Below, piece by piece: positions 14,276 through 21,238 of a stretch of 21,276 nt of DNA. Location: assembly GCA_964572685.1 (NCBI GenBank), contig CAZNFJ010000031.1:1-21276 (forward strand). Direction: 5' to 3'. Both the position numbers and the translations under genes were made by a program. The first letter of the stretch is position 1. Every line of letters begins with the position of its first letter. The notes under the pieces were generated by a model. It saw only the letters and a program-made list of their open reading frames with translations, did no database searches and was not told the DNA's origin. This DNA is from UBA2653 sp964572685. GTDB taxonomy: Bacteria; Pseudomonadota; Gammaproteobacteria; Legionellales; Legionellaceae.

Positions 14276-16066
14276 ATGGCTGCTATTTTACATCGTTTTG
14301 GTCAAATTTGTTTAAGTTTTCTTGTATTTTTATCTGTTTTCACAAGTATAGCTTACGCAGATGTCGAATTATCTGCAATTTATGATCCGTATACCATGTC
14401 GAGTGATTTTTATGTACGAGAAGCACAAGGCAGTGATGAGTTAAGAAGTATAGACTTAAAACTTCTGGCCGCTGGACGTTTGCTGGTGGAAAAAAAATAT
14501 GAAAAAGCACGCATTGTCCTACAATCCTTTTATGCAAAAACCGATAGACAATCTACGATTTATCAAATTTTATGGGCTAAGTATTATTTAATTCAGGGAA
14601 TGACTACTGAAAGTTTACAATTTCTGGCAAAGGCCAAAAATTTGGAAGAAACTGATTTGTATTATCAATGTGAGTATCATGAGCTTTTGGCTTTAGCTTA
14701 TCAAGCCGAGCATCAATATACACAAGCAGCATTGCAGCGTATGAAGCTTGATATTTTACTAGGTGAACATCGTTCGCAACTTATTAATCGTCGACAATTA
14801 TGGCAACTTTTACAGAAAATGTCTCATGAAGAGGTCGATACACAGTTTTTAGAAGCTGATGAAGGTTCAGAGTGGAAAGCCTGGTTAGCTCTCAGTCGTA
14901 TCATGCGTCACCCTAATGCTCAAGAAGAGCTTGCAGAGTGGGAAAGACTTTATCCGCATCATCCGGCTTTAAGTATTGTGAAAAAACCACGCTCATTTTT
15001 TTCATTTTTTGATTTTTACAAGCCGGTTGAAATGAAAAACCCGAATCAAATTGCCTTGCTTTTGCCTTTGTCTGGCCAATTATCTGGTCCTGGAGAAGCC
15101 ATTAAGACAGGATTTATGCAAGCTTATCAAGAAAAAAACAGCCGAGTGAATATTCGCTTTTATGATACCAATCAAGGTGGAGCTTTATCACAATATCATC
15201 GTGCGATTGATGAAGGGGCTGGCATTGTCGTGGGACCTTTGACTAAACCCGATGTTCAAATTGTTGGAGCTAGTTTTTCAAGTACGCCAACATTGTTACT
15301 TAATGATTATTCAGGTTCATTGTCACGTTATAAAATGGCTGTTGGATTTTCTCCTAAAGACGAGGCATTGCAATTGGTCTATATCATGTCTCAAAAATCC
15401 TTTCGTCGAATTTTGATGATTACTCCTGATAGTGCTTGGGGAAAAGAAATTGCTAGTGTCTTTCGAAATGAAGCTCAAAAACAAGGAATGAGGGTTGTGG
15501 AAACTATTCAATATGGTCGGGGACAAAATATGAGCCATTTAATCCAATCGGGCTTGGGCTATTCTGAATATAAAACCCAGGCGAAAAATGGTCGTTCACA
15601 AATCCATGGTTCTTGTCGACAAGATATTGATGCTATTTTTATGTTGGCATACCCTTCGGTAGCTCGACAAATTATGCCTTTATTAAAATATTATTATGCT
15701 GGTGATATCCCAGTTTATTCGACATCGGCTTCTTATGATGCTTTCTACAATCCCTCACAAAATAAAGATCTTGATGGACTTCATTTTGTTGATATTCCTT
15801 GGGTATTTAATCATCAGTTAGGACATCGTCCATGGCCAGAAGCATGGAATACCTATAGTCGCTTGTATGCTTTGGGTTATGATAGTTTTATCTTAACGCA
15901 ACAATGGTCAATTTTACAGTCGATGCCACAATCAGGATTATCCAAAAAAACAGGTGTCATGTATGTGATGCCTAATGGTCACATCAGACGTGAATTGATA
16001 TTAGGTCAAATTCATCATGGGGTGGCTCGGGAAGAAGAGGGTATGTTAAGTCATTTAACACATTAG
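14276..16066 (+). CDS. lpoA: Penicillin-binding protein activator LpoA-like
   Basis: LpoA stimulates the peptidoglycan synthase PBP1A from the periplasmic side. The 596-aa product has an N-terminal helical, TPR-like region (about residues 50-230) and a C-terminal periplasmic-binding-protein-like domain starting near residue 255 with NQIALLLPLSGQLSGPGEAI, the LppC/LpoA signature. It is divergent from rsmI as in E. coli. I chose the ATG at 14276 because it gives a proper signal peptide (about 1-28, ending IAYA) and has GGAAA upstream; the frame is open back to 14195, but that extension is not signal-like. Unlike E. coli LpoA there is no lipobox cysteine at the cleavage site, so the protein may be soluble in the periplasm. 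Length is near Haemophilus LpoA (about 575 aa). Confidence 0.87.
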   Translation: MAAILHRFGQICLSFLVFLSVFTSIAYADVELSAIYDPYTMSSDFYVREAQGSDELRSIDLKLLAAGRLLVEKKYEKARIVLQSFYAKTDRQSTIYQILWAKYYLIQGMTTESLQFLAKAKNLEETDLYYQCEYHELLALAYQAEHQYTQAALQRMKLDILLGEHRSQLINRRQLWQLLQKMSHEEVDTQFLEADEGSEWKAWLALSRIMRHPNAQEELAEWERLYPHHPALSIVKKPRSFFSFFDFYKPVEMKNPNQIALLLPLSGQLSGPGEAIKTGFMQAYQEKNSRVNIRFYDTNQGGALSQYHRAIDEGAGIVVGPLTKPDVQIVGASFSSTPTLLLNDYSGSLSRYKMAVGFSPKDEALQLVYIMSQKSFRRILMITPDSAWGKEIASVFRNEAQKQGMRVVETIQYGRGQNMSHLIQSGLGYSEYKTQAKNGRSQIHGSCRQDIDAIFMLAYPSVARQIMPLLKYYYAGDIPVYSTSASYDAFYNPSQNKDLDGLHFVDIPWVFNHQLGHRPWPEAWNTYSRLYALGYDSFILTQQWSILQSMPQSGLSKKTGVMYVMPNGHIRRELILGQIHHGVAREEEGMLSHLTH

Positions 16067-16075
16067 GAGATATGG

Positions 16076-16327
16076 ATGAAAAAATGGATTTTATGCGGTT
16101 TGGCATTGATGGTATGGAATCAAAGTGTTTTTTCTATCAGATATACTTGCAAAGATAAATGTTTTCATTATTGTAAGTTTCGTGAACAAGCAGTGAAGAA
16201 TTGTGAGATTTTTCAGGTCACATCAGTGAGTTTTCGAGTTCAGTGCGAATGTCGACCTTTAAAGAAAGGAGAAATTTTACCACTATATTTTCATCATTCA
16301 CGTATTATTAATACATCAGCCAGGTAG
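16076..16327 (+). CDS. Small Cys-rich secreted protein with six mature cysteines
   Basis: I do not recognise this 83-aa protein. Residues 1-20 form a clear Sec signal peptide (MKKWILCGLALMVWNQSVFS). The remaining 63 residues are basic and carry six cysteines at 25, 29, 33, 43, 57 and 59, giving the order C-x3-C-x3-C-x9-C-x13-C-x-C; the even number and the export signal suggest three disulfides. The pattern resembles the C...CxxxC...C...CxC order of CS-alpha-beta (defensin-like) peptides, without proving that fold. It has a strong AGGAG ribosome site 6 nt before the ATG and begins 9 nt after lpoA, so it is probably co-transcribed with it. Coding status is supported by the ribosome site, the signal peptide and the tight spacing. 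Confidence 0.75.
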   Translation: MKKWILCGLALMVWNQSVFSIRYTCKDKCFHYCKFREQAVKNCEIFQVTSVSFRVQCECRPLKKGEILPLYFHHSRIINTSAR

Positions 16328-16343
16328 GATTGACAATAAATAT

Positions 16344-16372
16344 TTGCACTTTCTGTTCAAATTGGTGATAAT
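16344..16372 (+). promoter_or_regulatory. Possible promoter of the methyltransferase-queD-like-priA operon
   Basis: TTGCAC (16344-16349, 3 of 6) and GATAAT (16367-16372, 5 of 6) are separated by 17 nt in the 78-nt gap upstream of the methyltransferase start at 16406. A perfect TTGACA at 16330-16335 also lies here but has no -10 element at the right distance. Confidence 0.35.
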
Positions 16373-16405
16373 GTTGCGAGTTTTAGAGTTAAGCAATGTG
16401 AATCC

Positions 16406-17506
16406 ATGAGTTTTTTAAAAAAAATACAAAATAATCTCCCTTTAGCTTTTCCAAAATACATGGAAATGGCTTTGTATGATCATGAATTTGGTTATTATAC
16501 AACCCATCAACATATATTGGGTCCAAAAGGTGATTTCATCACCGCTCCGGAGTTAACTCCTTTGTTTGGTTTGACGTTTGCTAAACAAATCCAGGCTATT
16601 TTTTCAAATCTTTCCCATCCCTGTTTTTTGGAACTTGGCGCCGGAAGTGGTCGATTGTGTGTGGATGTGTTAAAAGGCCTTGAGCTGTTCAATCAACTTC
16701 CACAATACTACTATATTTTAGAAATTAGCCCTGTTTTAAAAGATTTTCAACAACAGCGTATTCAACAAGAAATTCCACATTTATCGTCTCGAGTAGTTTG
16801 GTTATCTGAATGGCCCAATCCATCCTTTGAAGGAGTGATATTAGCCAATGAAGTTTTAGATGCCATGCCGGTACATCGATTCGAATGGCGTGATGGAGAG
16901 GTTTTTGAGAGCATGATAGTTTGGAATAAAGACCAACAACAGTTACAGGAAACTTTTTGTTTATCCACAAATGCTCAGTTAATTCAATATGTAAAAAACC
17001 TTGATTTGGGGGATAGTGTTTATCGCTCTGAAGTTAATTTGTGGATACCTGGCTGGCTTTCGGGAATGAATTCTTGTTTATCCAAAGGTGTGGTGCTGTT
17101 GATTGATTATGGATTTCCTCGACGCGAGTTTTATCATCCTGATCGGTTTGAGGGAACCATCATGTGCCACCAACGGCATAAAGCCCACGCTGATTTTTTA
17201 AATCAACCTGGACTTTGTGATATAACGGCGCATGTTGACTTTACTCATGTTGCAGAAGAAGCACATCATCTGTTTTTTTCAATTTTAGGATATACCCATC
17301 AAGCGGCATTTTTATTAGCCAATGGTATTTTGGATGAACTGGCAAAAATCGAGGATGAGCTTGCCTACCAAAAACAAGCCACTTATTTAAAATTATTACT
17401 CCAATCACAAGAGATGGGTGAAATTTTTAAAGTCATGGCTTTGGGTAAAAATTTTCAATGGCCATTAAAAGGATTTTCTTTACAAGATAAGCGAGTGAGT
17501 TTGTAA
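16406..17506 (+). CDS. SAM-dependent methyltransferase, MidA/NDUFAF7 (COG1565) family
   Basis: A 366-aa class I methyltransferase of the family whose mitochondrial member NDUFAF7 (MidA) methylates an arginine of a complex I subunit. Marks are YMEMALYDHEFGYY (18-31), GDFITAPELTPLFG (42-55), the SAM loop LELGAGSGRL (75-84), ILEISPVL (104-111) and ANEVLDAMPVHRF (147-159), then VLLIDYGFPRREFYHPDR and GTIMCHQRHKAHADFL, all typical. Full length compared with bacterial relatives. The bacterial substrate is generally unknown, and no complex I gene is nearby. The ATG has a poor ribosome site, but no better in-frame start exists upstream. Its stop overlaps the next gene by 1 nt, so it heads a tight three-gene operon with the QueD-like gene and priA. 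Confidence 0.88.
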   Translation: MSFLKKIQNNLPLAFPKYMEMALYDHEFGYYTTHQHILGPKGDFITAPELTPLFGLTFAKQIQAIFSNLSHPCFLELGAGSGRLCVDVLKGLELFNQLPQYYYILEISPVLKDFQQQRIQQEIPHLSSRVVWLSEWPNPSFEGVILANEVLDAMPVHRFEWRDGEVFESMIVWNKDQQQLQETFCLSTNAQLIQYVKNLDLGDSVYRSEVNLWIPGWLSGMNSCLSKGVVLLIDYGFPRREFYHPDRFEGTIMCHQRHKAHADFLNQPGLCDITAHVDFTHVAEEAHHLFFSILGYTHQAAFLLANGILDELAKIEDELAYQKQATYLKLLLQSQEMGEIFKVMALGKNFQWPLKGFSLQDKRVSL

Positions 17507-18006
17507 TGAATCGATATTTAAGTACCATAGAACTTGAAAAAGAAAACATGACTTTTAACGCTGGTCATACTACCATTTTTTCGTCAACTGAACGCGAGCC
17601 TCTTCATGGGCACTATTATCAGGTTTTTGTGGCAATTACTGCGTGGGTATCTGAAAATGGCATGAAATTTGATTATCGGTATTATAAAAAACGAGTGGGA
17701 GATTTATGTGAGTCGCTCAATCAAATATTTTTAATGCCCATGTACTCACCTTTTCTAGAATTTTCTCAAGATGAGGCGTATTATTATTTTAAGTTTAATC
17801 ATAAAACCATGCCTTTTTTAAAAGAGGATGTAAAGTTAATGCCACTAACCAATATTACCATTGAAGAACTGTCTCGATGGTTTATCATGCAATTAACTTT
17901 AGATTCTGCCGAGCTTGAAAATTTTGAGATAGAAAAAATTGAAGTGAAAGTTTTTTCGGCGCCTGGACAATCAGCAGGACATATTTGGCAACGTGAATCT
18001 CGATGA
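17506..18006 (+). CDS. QueD/PTPS-fold protein lacking catalytic residues
   Basis: A 166-aa member of the 6-pyruvoyl-tetrahydropterin synthase / 6-carboxytetrahydropterin synthase fold. The zinc histidines are present: H21 in FNAGH, and H34 and H36 in LHGHYY. The catalytic features are not. The cysteine that stands four residues before the HGH motif in QueD is R30. The LDH dyad stretch reads LNQIFLMP. The C-terminal KET glutamate region reads KVFSAPGQ. NITIEELSRWF corresponds to the PTxENxA helix. It is therefore probably not a queuosine-pathway QueD, and may bind a pterin-like ligand or have another reaction. It overlaps the methyltransferase by 1 nt and priA by 14 nt, so all three are translationally coupled. 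Fold call is good; function unknown. Confidence 0.75.
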   Translation: MNRYLSTIELEKENMTFNAGHTTIFSSTEREPLHGHYYQVFVAITAWVSENGMKFDYRYYKKRVGDLCESLNQIFLMPMYSPFLEFSQDEAYYYFKFNHKTMPFLKEDVKLMPLTNITIEELSRWFIMQLTLDSAELENFEIEKIEVKVFSAPGQSAGHIWQRESR

Positions 18007-20170
18007 TCATTTAATTTGTAAAGTTAGTATTCCCAATACCTATGCTGATGCATATGACTATGCTTGCAGTCAGGATAGGGTGACTTTGGGTACTCGGGTG
18101 ATGGTGCCTTTTCGAAATCAACATCGCCTGGGCATTGTCATCGATTATATTCTTCCTGAAAAACAACGAACTTTAAAATCAATCTTAGAAATTCCTTGCG
18201 AACAACCTCTTTTTGAAGTCATTGATTTACAGTGGTTAAAATGGCTTTCAAAATATTATCATGCACCTTTATCAGAAATATTGGCTTTGGCAATACCCAA
18301 AGCCTTGAAAGATTTAAAAACGCCTATTACCTATCCACAAGAAATTTGGGTGAAATTAACTCAAGAAGCTTTAGAGCAACGGCATGTGATTGCGCCTCGT
18401 CAAAAAAAAATGCAGGAATTGGTCGCTATTTTGAGTCAGAACTTACCAGCCCTCTCTCTTAAGGAACTCAAATCAAAAGGTTATTCCCAATCGTTCATAA
18501 AAAAGGCGAATGAGAGTCATCTTGTCGTTTATGAATATCACGAAGCAACTTTATTACCTGTTAATCCGACGCCGGTTAAGATTACTTTAAATGAAGAACA
18601 AATTCAGGCAGTATCTGCATTTGATTATAGTCAATTTAGAGTGTATTTATTACAAGGTGTTACTGGTAGTGGTAAAACGGAAGTATATATTGAAGCGATT
18701 CAAGCGGTTATTCAAAAAGGTCGGCAAGTTTTATTGCTGGTACCTGAAATTGGTTTAACACCCGCCCTACTGACTCGATTACAAAGTCGATGTTCCTCAC
18801 CTATTTCTGTTTTTCATTCCAGTTTGACCGAAAAACAACGATATCGCAACTGGCTGGATGTTTATCATGGAAAATCCTCACTGATTATCGGTACTAGAAG
18901 TGCGATTTTTGCACCGATTAAAAATTTAGGCCTTGTTATCATCGATGAGGAACATGATGCAAGTTTCAAGCAAATTGAAGGCGTCCGATATTCTGCGAAA
19001 GATGCTGTGATGATGCGAGCCAAAATGCATAATATTCCCGTCATATTAGGAAGCGCGACACCTTGTCTTGAAACTTTTTATCATGCACAAAATCTTCGTT
19101 ATCAAAGACTGATCTTAAATAAAAAAGCATTAACAAGTACCCCTTTAAACTATCACCTGATAGATTTAAGACGTCAAAAAACTCAGCATGGAATAGCCGA
19201 CGAAACGCTTCTCATGATTCAAAAACATTTGGATAAAAATCAACAAGTTTTAGTGTTCATCAATCGACGAGGTTATGCGCCATTATTGTTTTGTCATGAT
19301 TGTGGTTGCGGGATAGAATGTCAGCGTTGTGATGTTCATTTAACCTTTCATCGTACACAACTCAAGTTGGTTTGTCATCATTGTGGTTGGTCGTGCGCCC
19401 CGCCCAAACAGTGTCCAAAATGTTTTTCACATCAACTATTACCCGTGGGTGTTGGTACTGAACAGATTGCTGATTTTTTAACTTATCATTTTGGACGCCC
19501 TGTCTTGAGATTTGATAGAGATGTTATTAAAAATCGAACTCAGTTAGAGGAGGGCTTAAAAAAAATTGATGAACGAGAGGTAAGTTTGATTGTAGGCACA
19601 CAAATGCTTGCTAAAGGGCATCATTTTTCACATTTGAGTTTGGTGGTGGTAGTTGATGGTGATAGTGGTTTTTATCAAGCAGACTTTCGTGCATTAGAGC
19701 GTTTAGGACAAATGTTAACGCAAGTGTCGGGTCGAGCAGGACGTGCTGAAATTCCAGGCGAAGTCTGTATTCAAACCCATCTGCCACAACATCCTTTGTT
19801 ACTGACTTTAATTCAGAAAGGTTATGAAGCTTTTATGTTGGAGCTTTTACAGCAAAGAGAATCCGCGTTTTTGCCTCCTTATTGTTTTTTAGCCTTGGTT
19901 CGTGTGCAAGGGAAATTTCCTGGTCAGGTGATTGAATTTATAAGTAATACTGCAAAACAATTGAAGGATTTATCACTTGAAGTGTGGGGTCCATCACCTG
20001 CACCGCTAGAGCGAAAAGCCAATGTTCATCGTTGGCAGTTAGTGATTAAATCCAAAAATCGTCCTCATTTACATGCTCAGTTGGATATACTTAGTCAGTG
20101 GATGAATACTCATACGCCCAAAGGCCTACGTTGGTTTATTGAGGTCGATCCGCATGATTGGTCAGCATGA
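17993..20170 (+). CDS. priA: Primosomal replication restart helicase PriA
   Basis: PriA is a 3'-5' superfamily 2 helicase that recognises stalled forks and reloads the replisome away from oriC. The 725 aa match E. coli PriA (732 aa). An N-terminal 3'BD domain precedes Walker A GVTGSGKTE (222-230), the DEEH box (318-321), GSATP (353-357) and helicase motifs VGTQMLAKGHHF and QVSGRAGRA. Eight zinc-binding cysteines form two clusters at 434, 437, 443, 446, 461, 464, 474 and 477. The GTG start overlaps the QueD-like gene by 14 nt with only a weak ribosome site, fitting coupled translation. An 11-bp stem-loop spans its stop codon. Confidence 0.97.
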   Translation: MNLDDHLICKVSIPNTYADAYDYACSQDRVTLGTRVMVPFRNQHRLGIVIDYILPEKQRTLKSILEIPCEQPLFEVIDLQWLKWLSKYYHAPLSEILALAIPKALKDLKTPITYPQEIWVKLTQEALEQRHVIAPRQKKMQELVAILSQNLPALSLKELKSKGYSQSFIKKANESHLVVYEYHEATLLPVNPTPVKITLNEEQIQAVSAFDYSQFRVYLLQGVTGSGKTEVYIEAIQAVIQKGRQVLLLVPEIGLTPALLTRLQSRCSSPISVFHSSLTEKQRYRNWLDVYHGKSSLIIGTRSAIFAPIKNLGLVIIDEEHDASFKQIEGVRYSAKDAVMMRAKMHNIPVILGSATPCLETFYHAQNLRYQRLILNKKALTSTPLNYHLIDLRRQKTQHGIADETLLMIQKHLDKNQQVLVFINRRGYAPLLFCHDCGCGIECQRCDVHLTFHRTQLKLVCHHCGWSCAPPKQCPKCFSHQLLPVGVGTEQIADFLTYHFGRPVLRFDRDVIKNRTQLEEGLKKIDEREVSLIVGTQMLAKGHHFSHLSLVVVVDGDSGFYQADFRALERLGQMLTQVSGRAGRAEIPGEVCIQTHLPQHPLLLTLIQKGYEAFMLELLQQRESAFLPPYCFLALVRVQGKFPGQVIEFISNTAKQLKDLSLEVWGPSPAPLERKANVHRWQLVIKSKNRPHLHAQLDILSQWMNTHTPKGLRWFIEVDPHDWSA

Positions 20171-20191
20171 TTTTTAGATTAATCATGCTGA
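20162..20191 (+). repeat. Perfect 11-bp stem-loop spanning the priA stop codon
   Basis: TCAGCATGATT and AATCATGCTGA form a perfect 11-bp inverted repeat around an 8-nt loop. The priA stop TGA (20168-20170) lies within the left arm. No T-run follows on either strand, so it is not a standard intrinsic terminator; it could be a 3'-end stabiliser, a weak terminator or a protein-binding site. A further GCATGATT copy lies just upstream at about 20152-20159. Confidence 0.6.
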
Positions 20192-20213
20192 GAATGCAAA
20201 AAATTAATAATAT

Positions 20214-20222
20214 TGCTATGAT
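20214..20222 (+). promoter_or_regulatory. Possible extended -10 promoter of the Cys-rich peptide pair
   Basis: TGCTATGAT is an extended -10 element (TGn followed by TATGAT, 5 of 6 consensus) in the 80-nt gap after priA. The -35 position (ATGCAA, 20194-20199) is poor, as extended -10 promoters tolerate. Transcription would start about 22 nt before the ATG at 20251, which supports that start over upstream in-frame ATGs. Confidence 0.35.
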
Positions 20223-20250
20223 TAAACAAAGTATTCTAAAAAGAACGATT

Positions 20251-20502
20251 ATGAAATTTTTATATTTTTTTCTGTGGAGTCAGTTGTTATTTGCTCAAAG
20301 TTGTCCTTCATATTTAGAATGTTATAAAAAACAGATTTCATCTGATGAATTATGTCCTCAATATGTATGTGATGGAAAGGAGATTTATCATTGTAAGGTA
20401 ACTGACAATCCAGATGGGACTAAAACCTGTGATTTAGGATATAAAGCCAATTCTGCAGAGGCAAATTGTAAATGCAATGAAAGTGCAAAGGAAAAACCAT
20501 GA
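20251..20502 (+). CDS. Small Cys-rich secreted protein, tandem paralogue 1
   Basis: Not recognised. Using the ATG at 20251 gives 83 aa with a Sec signal peptide (about 1-15, ending LLFA), then a short acidic and Cys-rich mature part with eight cysteines at 18, 24, 35, 40, 48, 60, 73 and 75. The frame is open back into priA, but the upstream extension is not signal-like and overlaps the putative promoter. Its core (ECYK...DELCP...IYHC...NPDGTKTC) aligns closely with the next gene, showing tandem duplication. The two overlap by 4 nt (ATGA), so they are translationally coupled. It is the first gene after priA. A disulfide-bonded exported protein is inferred; function unknown. Confidence 0.72.
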   Translation: MKFLYFFLWSQLLFAQSCPSYLECYKKQISSDELCPQYVCDGKEIYHCKVTDNPDGTKTCDLGYKANSAEANCKCNESAKEKP

Positions 20503-20744
20503 AATTTTTAATCATGTTATTTTGTTGCTCAATGTCATTTGCTCTTCCTGTGGCGCCATTAGCTGAGTGTTATAAAACAATCATTCCTGATGGCGAATGT
20601 CCTTTATTGGTCTATTATGAGCATGCCATACATCACTGTACGCAAATACTGAACCCAGATGGATATTCTAAGACTTGTCATGTGGGTTCAACTGTTAAAC
20701 CGGCACTTTTAAGGCGTACTGGTTTATTTAAAATTCATGAATAA
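20499..20744 (+). CDS. Small Cys-rich secreted protein, tandem paralogue 2
   Basis: Not recognised. An 81-aa protein with a signal peptide (about 1-15, ending MSFA) and four mature cysteines at 24, 34, 47 and 60. They line up with C24, C35, C48 and C60 of the preceding protein within the shared pattern ECYK-DGECP-IHHC-NPDG-KTC. It lacks partners for C18, C40, C73 and C75 of its neighbour and has a different, basic tail. The ATG overlaps the previous stop as ATGA and has AAAGGA 6 nt upstream. Its 3' end overlaps the convergent CPBP protease gene by 10 nt. Confidence 0.72.
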   Translation: MKFLIMLFCCSMSFALPVAPLAECYKTIIPDGECPLLVYYEHAIHHCTQILNPDGYSKTCHVGSTVKPALLRRTGLFKIHE

Positions 20745-21238
20745 CCAGGTGCATAAAACCCTTGTGCTTGTACAATTTCAAGTTGAGAATAAAAAATTAT
20801 ACAAGCCAAGGTGTTGTTGAAGATGTGTGATCCTATGGCTGTAAACAGACCGAATTGTAGGTATAAATATCCAAAAAACAGTCCTAATAAAAATGTGCAT
20901 AAAACTTGTAAATGATTTTGATCTTCTGCATTAGATATATGAGCAAGACCAAATAAGAGCGAGCTTCCCAATATCGCACAGAATGCAGCGATTGAAAGAT
21001 TTAAAAAAGGAAAAATAATTGTGGATGGGCATACTAATGCTAAGTAAGATAGCAATACTTGTAAAATGATGCCTCTGAATAGACATTCTTCGACAATAGG
21101 AGCTGCTAAAGTAATGGTCAGTTGTTGATTAAAAAAGGTGTCATAATATTCTTTTTTAAATTTGGGGGTAATAAAAAGGAATCCAATATAAATGATAGTC
21201 AGATTGATCGATAATAAAAGTGACATGTCGTTACCCAT
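20735..21238 (-). CDS. CPBP-family intramembrane glutamic endopeptidase (CAAX/Abi-like)
   Basis: A 167-aa multi-helix membrane protein of the CPBP (CAAX protease and bacteriocin-processing, formerly Abi) family. The active-site motifs are present: EECLFRG with E50, E51 and R55; FGLAH with H100; and SHIFNN with H138 and N141/N142. Hydrophobic segments occur at about 7-24, 58-70, 78-98, 112-130 and 142-152. It is shorter than many family members (often 200-300 aa), which usually have extra N-terminal helices; an upstream extension is not supported, and only 38 nt remain to the window edge. Family members process prenylated or secreted peptides, or give bacteriocin self-immunity. It is convergent with the Cys-rich pair and overlaps it by 10 nt. 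The ATG has a poor ribosome site. Confidence 0.82.
   Translation of the reverse strand: MGNDMSLLLSINLTIIYIGFLFITPKFKKEYYDTFFNQQLTITLAAPIVEECLFRGIILQVLLSYLALVCPSTIIFPFLNLSIAAFCAILGSSLLFGLAHISNAEDQNHLQVLCTFLLGLFFGYLYLQFGLFTAIGSHIFNNTLACIIFYSQLEIVQAQGFYAPGYS

Noticed and set aside
17506..18006. Annotation as functional queD for queuosine synthesis
   Set aside because: The catalytic cysteine, Asp-His and Glu positions are all substituted, leaving only the zinc histidines.
20158..20250. N-terminal extension of the first Cys-rich peptide frame
   Set aside because: It overlaps the end of priA, covers a stem-loop and a likely promoter, and would bury the signal peptide.
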